NCBI GenBank assembly: GCA_023664325.1
Contig: JAMPFS010000041.1
Coordinates: forward strand, 1-25,831
DNA: 25,831 nucleotides
DNA from: Clostridium sp.
Lineage (GTDB): Bacteria > Bacillota > Clostridia > Lachnospirales > Lachnospiraceae
Reading direction: 5' to 3'
The notes beneath the pieces are model-generated. The model was not told where the DNA came from and did no database searches. It saw only the letters and a list, made by a program, of their open reading frames with translations. Numbering within the stretch: position 1 is the stretch's first letter; every line of letters starts with the position of its first letter. This document shows positions 20,775 to 25,831 of this stretch, in pieces. The translations under genes and the position numbers were made by a program.

Positions 20775-22193
20775 ATGAGAATAGAGTTTGAAAACAGTAA
20801 GATACAAAAGAAAAGGCGGCTGGTTCGGTACATGGTTTTTGCGCTGCTTTGCCTTGCATTTGCCGGTGTCACGGGGTGCAATGGGGAAGTTTCAGTGCCG
20901 GTGTATGATGAGGAACCGGAGCCGGCAGATGAGGTTTCCGTGTTTGCAATTGTCAGCAACGTAGATGAGGTAAATAATAAAATTACATTAAAGTCGGTGA
21001 CATATCATACCGAGATTACTGTGAGTTATAATGGCGGCGCAGATGTACAGGATAAGTATGGTGATGTGCTTGCCATGAACCGGGTTGAGCTGGGATCTTT
21101 GGCGGATGTGGTGTATGATGCGAACCGGGATAAGCTGTTGTCGCTTCATATCAGTGGGAATGAAAAAGTACAGAAACTTGAGCATATTTCCGGCGCAGAG
21201 GTGGACATTTTGGAAAACACGGTCAAGCTTAACGGGCAGATTTACCGTATGAGTGATAATGTGACTGCATTTTCGGAAAACACGGAGATTCAGGTAAATG
21301 AAATCTGCTCAGAAGATCAGATTTCGGTGTGGTTTTATAATGATATAGTCTGTTCCGTGTATGTGGAATTGGGACATGGATATCTGCGCCTTACGGACTA
21401 TGCCGGCTATATTGGCGGCATGGTTGAGGTTGGCTATGATGTGATTGTGCCGGTGACAGAGGATATGCTTTTGACGGTTCGGGAGGGAGAATATACGCTG
21501 CGCATTGCCAAAGATGATGATGTGGGAACCAAGAATGTGGAGGTCGTTCGGAACCAGGAGATTGTTTTGTCTCTTGCGGATATCGCAATTGAGCCGAAAC
21601 AGATGGGTTCCGTTATGTTCCAGGTGACACCATCCGATGCAGATATTTATATTGACGGAAAGCGGATAAATGCAGAGGGTGCAGTGGATCTGACCTACGG
21701 GAAACATAGTATTTTGATACGGGCAAATGGGTATGAGAGTTATCAGGCAGATTTTAATGTGAATTATGCCTATAAGGTGAAGGAATATACGCTGACTCCG
21801 ACAGATGGAACGACACAGAGTACGACAGCGGATAAAACCACAGCCCAGACAAGCAGTAAGAACAGCGAGACCACACAAAATGCTTCCAGTGAGACGACAA
21901 CAACGGAAAAGAGTACGGAAACAGATAGCAATAAGACTGACAGTGATACGGTTCATAAAGAAACAGCGAATAAGCTTATCATTTCTGCCCCGAGTGGAGC
22001 CAGTGTGTATTTTGACGGTGAATATATTGGAATTGCGCCAATTTCTATGACGAAGATAACGGGAAGCCATATCATCACGTTCAGTCAGACGGGCTATTTG
22101 TCAAAAAGTTATTCTGTTACTTTGACGGATGACGGCAAGGATACCAGGCTGTCTTATGATGCGTTGGTCTCGATTGCCAGCCTGATAGACTGA
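20775..22193 (+). CDS. Lipoprotein with two PEGA domains
   Basis: The ATG at 20775 is preferred over the ATG at 20766, which sits too close to AAAAGGA. The product has 472 residues. A long basic N-terminus precedes a hydrophobic core and the lipobox VTGC (Cys35). Residues about 50-270 are a beta-rich region without a family I can name; it includes repeated short strands such as KITLKSVTYHTEITVSY. The first PEGA domain is at about 275-340 (SDADIYIDGKRINAEGAVDLTYGKHSILIRANGYESY). A Thr/Ser-rich linker of about 55 residues follows, then a second PEGA domain (about 395-460; GASVYFDGEYIGIAPISM). PEGA domains are common in surface proteins, and their role is poorly known. It is anchored to the outer membrane face. 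Confidence 0.85.
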   Translation: MRIEFENSKIQKKRRLVRYMVFALLCLAFAGVTGCNGEVSVPVYDEEPEPADEVSVFAIVSNVDEVNNKITLKSVTYHTEITVSYNGGADVQDKYGDVLAMNRVELGSLADVVYDANRDKLLSLHISGNEKVQKLEHISGAEVDILENTVKLNGQIYRMSDNVTAFSENTEIQVNEICSEDQISVWFYNDIVCSVYVELGHGYLRLTDYAGYIGGMVEVGYDVIVPVTEDMLLTVREGEYTLRIAKDDDVGTKNVEVVRNQEIVLSLADIAIEPKQMGSVMFQVTPSDADIYIDGKRINAEGAVDLTYGKHSILIRANGYESYQADFNVNYAYKVKEYTLTPTDGTTQSTTADKTTAQTSSKNSETTQNASSETTTTEKSTETDSNKTDSDTVHKETANKLIISAPSGASVYFDGEYIGIAPISMTKITGSHIITFSQTGYLSKSYSVTLTDDGKDTRLSYDALVSIASLID

Positions 22194-22278
22194 CAGCAGG
22201 GGTGGCAGTCATGGATGCGGACAAGCGTGGAAAGTAATTTTACGTCTGTTTTATAATAAAAATGCAGACCAATGATAT

Positions 22279-22307
22279 TTGCATATATAAATGCAGTGTG
22301 GTAAAAT
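22279..22307 (+). promoter_or_regulatory. Sigma-A promoter of the phosphoglucomutase gene, extended -10
   Basis: TTGCAT at 22279-22284, a 17-base spacer, TAAAAT at 22302-22307 preceded by TGG. The inverted repeat GCATATATAAATGC (22281-22294) overlaps the -35 and spacer and could be an operator. Confidence 0.6.
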
Positions 22308-22353
22308 GTGGAACGGAAATAGAAATACCTGTGTAACTGGAAAGGAGATTATG

Positions 22354-24090
22354 ATGGATTACAGGAAAATTTATGATGAGTGGATGAGCAATCCTTATTT
22401 TGATGAGGATACGAAGAAGGAATTAGCTGCGATTGCAGAGGATGATAAGGAAATTAAAGAACGTTTTTATGCAGATTTGGAGTTTGGCACAGCGGGATTG
22501 CGCGGTATTATCGGGGCAGGAATTAACAGGATGAATATTTATGTGGTGCGCCGCGCCACCCAGGGACTTGCAAATTATATTAAAAAGCAGGGTGGCGAGA
22601 GCAAAGGCGTTGCAATTGCCTATGATTCGAGAAGAATGTCACCGGAGTTTGCAGATGAGGCAGCGCTTTGTCTGGCTGCAAATGGTATTAAGGCATACCG
22701 TTTTGAGTCGCTTCGCCCGACACCGGAACTGTCCTTTGCCGTTCGGCATTTAGGATGCATTGCCGGAATTAATGTCACGGCAAGCCATAATCCGCCGGAA
22801 TATAACGGCTATAAGGTATACTGGGAGGATGGCGCACAGATTACGCCGCCTCATGACAGTGGAATTATGAATGAGGTAAAGGCGATTGCGGATTTGTCTA
22901 CCTGCAAGACGATGGACAAGGAGGAGGCGGTCAAAGCCGGGCTTTACATAACGATTGGCGCCGAGGTGGATGACGTTTATATTGGCGAGTTAAAGAAGCT
23001 GGTACTGCATCAGGATTGTATTGATAAATACGGAAAAGATATCAAGATTGTTTATACACCGCTCCACGGAACCGGTAATATTCCGGCAAGACGTGTTCTT
23101 AAGGAGATTGGGTTTGAAAATGTATATGTGGTTCCGGAGCAGGAACTGCCGGATGGCGAATTTCCAACTGTGAGCTATCCAAATCCGGAAGCTGCGGAGG
23201 CATTTGAGCTTGCGCTTAAACTTGCCAAAGAAAAGGATGCCGATCTTGTACTTGCGACAGATCCGGATGCCGACCGCCTGGGTGTTTATGTAAAGGATAC
23301 AAAATCAGGGGAGTATATTACATTAACCGGAAATATGTCAGGCTGTCTGCTGGCGGATTATGAGATTGGGCAGATGAAAGCAATCAATGGTTCGCTTCCG
23401 GCGGATGGAGCATTGATTAAAACGATTGTAACTTCCAATCTTGCGGATGAGATTGCAAAGGCTTATGATATTAAATTGATTGAGGTATTGACCGGATTCA
23501 AATATATTGGACAGCAGATTCTTAATTTTGAAACCACGGGTAAGGGAACTTATTTATTTGGATTTGAGGAGAGCTATGGCTGCCTGATTGGAACCCATGC
23601 AAGGGATAAAGATGCGATTGTGGCTACAATGGCACTCTGTGAGGCTGCCGCCTATTATAAGAGTCAGGGCAAGACATTGTGGGATGCTATGGTGGATATG
23701 TATGATAAGTATGGATATTGTATGGATGCTGTTCAGTCTGTTGGTTTTAAGGGCATTGAGGGGCTGGAAAAAATTCAGGCGATCATGGCAGCGTTACGCA
23801 AAAACACACCGGATAAGATTGGAACTTATGATGTGATTTCCGCAAGGGATTACAAGGAAGATACGATTAAAAATATGGCAACTGGTGAAGTGACATCTAC
23901 CGGACTTCCAAACTCCAATGTGCTTTATTATGATTTAAGTGACAGCGCATGGTTATGTGTAAGACCGTCCGGAACGGAGCCAAAGGTAAAATTCTACTAT
24001 GGCGTGAAGGGTACTTCTTTGGAGGATGCAAAACAGCTTTCCAAAGAGCTTGGTGAGGAAGTGCTCGCCATGATTGACAAGCTGATGTAG
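22354..24090 (+). CDS. pgcA: Phosphoglucomutase (alpha-D-phosphohexomutase)
   Basis: The start is the second of two adjacent ATGs (22354, six bases after AAAGGAG), giving a 578-residue enzyme of the length of B. subtilis PgcA. It interconverts glucose 1-phosphate and glucose 6-phosphate through a phosphoserine, using Mg2+. Motifs in order: FGTAGLRGIIGAG near 48; the active-site Ser144 in TASHNPPEYNGYK; the metal loop ATDPDADRLG with Asp303, Asp305 and Asp307; the sugar-specificity loop GFEESYGCLIG near 410; the phosphate-binding loop RPSGTEPKVKFYYG near the C-terminus. It is cytoplasmic and forms a single-gene unit with its own promoter and terminator. It would take up the glucose 1-phosphate made by glycogen and cellobiose phosphorylases, and can also run backwards for glycogen and wall precursor synthesis. 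The symbol is by homology to B. subtilis and tentative. Confidence 0.93.
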   Translation: MDYRKIYDEWMSNPYFDEDTKKELAAIAEDDKEIKERFYADLEFGTAGLRGIIGAGINRMNIYVVRRATQGLANYIKKQGGESKGVAIAYDSRRMSPEFADEAALCLAANGIKAYRFESLRPTPELSFAVRHLGCIAGINVTASHNPPEYNGYKVYWEDGAQITPPHDSGIMNEVKAIADLSTCKTMDKEEAVKAGLYITIGAEVDDVYIGELKKLVLHQDCIDKYGKDIKIVYTPLHGTGNIPARRVLKEIGFENVYVVPEQELPDGEFPTVSYPNPEAAEAFELALKLAKEKDADLVLATDPDADRLGVYVKDTKSGEYITLTGNMSGCLLADYEIGQMKAINGSLPADGALIKTIVTSNLADEIAKAYDIKLIEVLTGFKYIGQQILNFETTGKGTYLFGFEESYGCLIGTHARDKDAIVATMALCEAAAYYKSQGKTLWDAMVDMYDKYGYCMDAVQSVGFKGIEGLEKIQAIMAALRKNTPDKIGTYDVISARDYKEDTIKNMATGEVTSTGLPNSNVLYYDLSDSAWLCVRPSGTEPKVKFYYGVKGTSLEDAKQLSKELGEEVLAMIDKLM

Positions 24091-24107
24091 CAGGATACAG
24101 AATCAAG

Positions 24108-24140
24108 GAAGCTGTTCGGAATCCGGACAGCTTCTTTTTT
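24108..24140 (+). terminator. Terminator of the phosphoglucomutase gene
   Basis: GAAGCTGTTCGG at 24108-24119 pairs with CCGGACAGCTTC at 24123-24134 (12 bp, one wobble, 3-base loop), followed by TTTTTT at 24135-24140. Confidence 0.9.
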
Positions 24141-24171
24141 CGCACTATTTTGCAATATTTTCTCGCTGCCG

Positions 24172-24378
24172 CTAATTTCCTCCCGGTCCGTCCTTTCGTT
24201 CCCGTTTATCCTCTTTCACTACATATTTTGCATTGGCACTGTCCTGGTCAGAATCGGTTTCGGATACATTCGGGGCTGAGCTTTTGCCGCCTCCCATGCG
24301 GTGGCAGTTGGAAAATGCATCTGCCTCGCCGTCAGTGAAGCTGTCTTTTTTCTTTGCATTCATGTTAAATCGAAGCAT
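24172..24378 (-). CDS. Small hydrophilic protein, unknown
   Basis: The 68-residue reading frame starts at the ATG at 24378, with a near-perfect AAGGAGGT six to eight bases upstream, and an AT-rich TATAAT (24402-24397, minus strand) just before that. This is the main support for it being real. The product is highly charged and Gly/Ser-rich: KKKDSFTDGEADAFSNCHRMGGG, one Cys and one His, then an Asp/Ser/Lys/Arg-rich tail ending in GPGGN. It has no signal peptide or hydrophobic segment. It is convergent with the phosphoglucomutase gene. No family recognised. A short ribosome- or spore-associated protein, or a peptide precursor, are possible. Confidence 0.5.
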   Translation of the reverse strand: MLRFNMNAKKKDSFTDGEADAFSNCHRMGGGKSSAPNVSETDSDQDSANAKYVVKEDKRERKDGPGGN

Positions 24379-24653
24379 AGGATACCTCCTTACGAAATTA
24401 TAATGTACTATTATGTTCGGTTTTGGAGGAAATATGCATTTGGTATTGATGGGAACTTTTCAGGGTAAACGCAGCACACCGTTGCAGTTACCTTGAAAAT
24501 CCTGCCGTTGTTCCGATAGTAACGTTCCAAAAATAAGAACTGCAAAAACACAGTCTAAATGTTATAATGAAATCACCAAAAAGAGTAAAATAGAAAATTG
24601 ATAGCTGTGAAGTATTTTGGATAAATCGCTTACTATGCCGGAGGAGATATTTT
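24379..24653 (+). promoter_or_regulatory. Intergenic region with structured segment and promoter
   Basis: This 275-base region carries no gene. At 24457-24499 a hairpin pairs TTTTCAGGGTAA (24457-24468) with TTACCTTGAAAA (24488-24499), 12 bp with one wobble, with an inner GCAGC/GTTGC stem (24471-24475 with 24481-24485). GGAAC just before it (24452-24456) can pair with GTTCC (24509-24513), closing a larger fold. A TATAAT at 24563-24568 with a weak CTGCAA -35 at 24540-24545 probably drives the gene at 24654. Confidence 0.45.
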
Positions 24654-25070
24654 ATGATAATACAATTGTTAATGTCGTCGCTTTTGACCGTGTTATGCCT
24701 GGTGGCGGGGATTTCTGATTTTAAGAAAATATACCCAACCCGTTATGGTAAAAAGCATATAGAATTGGAAGGAAAAGTAGTTGGCGAGGACAGGGTTATA
24801 ACAAGGGGAGGAAGCAGCAAATGTCCGGTGTTAGAATTCTTTTATCAGGATAAACGGCATGAAATTGCAGACACAACGTATCTTCTTTTTTACCATAATC
24901 TTAAATTGGGTGATGTTATGACGGTTTGTTTTAATCCAGATGCAAATGAAAATGTAGTTATCATTAAACGGGGAAAATATAATTTTGAAACGTTCGCCTG
25001 GTTCTATATGCTGGTTTTAGGATTCTTCTGCCTGGTGGCAACCATAATCGTGGCAATTTGGTTTGTATGA
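24654..25070 (+). CDS. Small membrane protein, DUF3592-like
   Basis: The protein has 138 residues; GGAGGAG lies upstream of its ATG. It has an N-terminal hydrophobic segment (about 1-20) and a C-terminal one (about 112-137), with a beta-rich loop between them: ELEGKVVGEDRVITRG, CPVLEFFYQDKRHEI, then LKLGDVMTVCFNPDANENVVI. The last block matches the GxxVxVxYxPxxP...A pattern of DUF3592 proteins, which have two membrane segments around a soluble domain. The function of that family is unknown to me. It is probably transcribed alone; an imperfect hairpin (25115-25121 with 25139-25145, followed by TTTTT) after the stop could be a weak terminator. Confidence 0.65.
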   Translation: MIIQLLMSSLLTVLCLVAGISDFKKIYPTRYGKKHIELEGKVVGEDRVITRGGSSKCPVLEFFYQDKRHEIADTTYLLFYHNLKLGDVMTVCFNPDANENVVIIKRGKYNFETFAWFYMLVLGFFCLVATIIVAIWFV

Positions 25071-25114
25071 AGTGAATTAACAGGGAGGAAAAATATACTT
25101 TAAAAATGTAGCAT

Positions 25115-25150
25115 TACCATTTAGATGGAGCCAAATAGAATGGTATTTTT
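25115..25150 (+). terminator. Weak candidate terminator
   Basis: TACCATT at 25115-25121 and AATGGTA at 25139-25145 form a 7-bp stem with a 17-base loop, followed by TTTTT (25146-25150). The long loop makes it weak. Confidence 0.35.
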
Positions 25151-25183
25151 ATAAAATATTAAAGATATGTTAGAGGGTGGATT

Positions 25184-25313
25184 ATGAAGTATATATATGT
25201 ATTAAGGCATGTTTATAAATTTATTGATGATAATGAAAATGAGCAATAGCAGGATTATGTATTCAAAAAAATGTTTTATTATAGAAAAGTGGGAGCTTGA
25301 TCATGATACAACA
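25184..25313 (+). pseudogene. Remnant of a small gene (DUF7336-like)
   Basis: An ATG at 25184 with GAGGGTGG upstream opens a 21-residue frame (MKYIYVLRHVYKFIDDNENE) closed by TAG at 25249. Its first ten residues recall the start of small Clostridia proteins annotated DUF7336 (typically about 80-90 residues), as I remember them. At 25275-25313, in another frame, FIIEKWELDHDTT resembles the C-terminal block of such proteins. The two pieces fit one ancestral gene that lost its middle and its frame. Alternatively it is a short real peptide gene. The match is from memory and short. Confidence 0.35.
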
Positions 25314-25343
25314 TAAAAATAGGAAATTTTCAAAAAAATTCAG

Positions 25344-25372
25344 TTTTCAGAAGGCATTGTCTGATGTATAAT
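25344..25372 (+). promoter_or_regulatory. Promoter of the PD-(D/E)XK gene
   Basis: TTTTCA at 25344-25349, a 17-base spacer and a perfect TATAAT at 25367-25372. The TTG start follows 26 bases later, behind GAAGG. Confidence 0.55.
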
Positions 25373-25398
25373 AAAAGCGGTGAAAGAAGGTGATATTT

Positions 25399-25831
25399 TT
25401 GGATACAACAGAGCAGACACACCAGCAGGATTTAGAGCGATTGAAAGCGTTCCGCTATATGGACGATGATTTTATGACTGTCTGCCTTGCAGATAATTTT
25501 GAGGGTGTGGAACTGATATTACAGATTGTTTTAGGAAAAAAGGACATAAAAATAAAATCGGTTCGGACACAGGAAGTTTTGAAAAACTTACAGGGACGTT
25601 CTGTTACATTAGATGTTCATGCGGTTGACAGTGACAATAAGGAATTTGACGTGAAAATTCAGCGTTTGGACACAGGAGCAGGTGCAAAAAGGGCAAGGCA
25701 TAACAGCAGCCTTTTGGATGCGCATATATTAAAGAGTGGCGAAGAAACGGAGGACATTCCCGACAGCTATGTTATATTCATTACTGAAAATGATGTGATG
25801 AAAGGAAATCAACCGATATATCCAGTAGAGA
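25399..25831 (+). CDS. PD-(D/E)XK nuclease-family transposase-like protein (Rpn/PDDEXK_2), 5' part
   Basis: The frame runs off the window; 144 residues are seen. It starts at TTG (25399), eight bases after GAAGG. The sequence RYMDDDFMTVCLADN, then SVTLDVHAVDSDNKEFDVKIQR, RARHNSSLLDAHIL and DSYVIFITENDVM matches the N-terminal half of the PDDEXK_2 family (PF12784; related to Rpn recombination-promoting nucleases), abundant in Lachnospiraceae. Members are often annotated as transposases, but are usually found as single genes without terminal repeats. The catalytic Asp72 is present in TLDV. In the second motif, normally DIEIQ, the acidic residue is Lys86 (DVKIQ), which should impair cutting. The rest of the gene lies beyond the window. 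Confidence 0.8.
   Translation, partial: MDTTEQTHQQDLERLKAFRYMDDDFMTVCLADNFEGVELILQIVLGKKDIKIKSVRTQEVLKNLQGRSVTLDVHAVDSDNKEFDVKIQRLDTGAGAKRARHNSSLLDAHILKSGEETEDIPDSYVIFITENDVMKGNQPIYPVE

Noticed and set aside
21309..22070. 253-residue minus-strand frame opposite the PEGA lipoprotein
   Set aside because: Shadow of the plus-strand gene: no family resemblance, no ribosome binding site, and the plus strand has clear lipobox and PEGA motifs.
25399..25831. Insertion sequence
   Set aside because: Despite the transposase label of the family, no terminal inverted repeat or target duplication is seen on the visible side.
1..25831. CRISPR array, rRNA or tRNA genes
   Set aside because: No regularly spaced repeats and no tRNA- or rRNA-like segments found on either strand by eye.

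Overview
The window looks like chromosomal DNA of a moderately AT-rich Gram-positive anaerobe of the class Clostridia, most likely family Lachnospiraceae. This rests on strong GGAGG-type ribosome binding sites, some TTG starts, sigma-A promoters with TG-extended -10 boxes, lipoproteins, sporulation-type proteins, a CotS-like protein, a clostridial-type cellobiose phosphorylase and small Cys-rich proteins of a kind I associate with this family. The species is not identified. I see no rRNA, tRNA, CRISPR array, complete insertion sequence or prophage.

Layout. 1-2000: a tyrosine-recombinase-like protein without catalytic residues and, 12 bases on, an XRE DNA-binding domain fused to a RelA/SpoT-type hydrolase domain with an altered HD motif. 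2000-4500: secreted and lipoprotein genes, including two tandem paralogues and a duplicated leader. 4500-6260: a cell-wall amidase with wall-binding repeats. 6270-8960: glycogen phosphorylase (glgP). 8930-12530: a SpoIID-like protein, an L,D-transpeptidase and a SpoIIQ-like protein. This resembles the spoIID-spoIIQ cluster of Clostridia, but both sporulation-type proteins lack active-site residues. 12500-15350: perR (minus strand), divergent from a PAS-GGDEF-EAL c-di-GMP phosphodiesterase that has a long, strongly structured leader RNA. 15390-16775: acyl carrier protein, then two minus-strand genes (a small Cys-rich protein and a lipoprotein). 16800-19440: cellobiose phosphorylase (minus). 19460-22200: a CotS-like pseudokinase and a PEGA lipoprotein. 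22280-24140: phosphoglucomutase. 24170-25831: small hypothetical genes, a gene remnant and the start of a PD-(D/E)XK (Rpn-type) protein that runs off the end.

How the genes fit together. Three enzymes meet at glucose 1-phosphate: glycogen phosphorylase and cellobiose phosphorylase make it without spending ATP, and phosphoglucomutase converts it to glucose 6-phosphate. A second theme is the cell envelope (amidase, L,D-transpeptidase, SpoIID/SpoIIQ-like proteins, several lipoproteins). A third is signalling (PerR, c-di-GMP phosphodiesterase, SpoT-like regulator).

The two most notable points are the leader of the c-di-GMP phosphodiesterase and the pseudoenzymes. The leader has a 14-base repeat flanking its own complement, so two helices are mutually exclusive, as in a riboswitch, and it matches no class I know. 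Enzyme-like proteins with altered catalytic residues are frequent here: recombinase, SpoT-like, SpoIID-like, SpoIIQ-like, GGDEF, CotS-like and PD-(D/E)XK. All family assignments come from reading motifs by eye; no database search was run.
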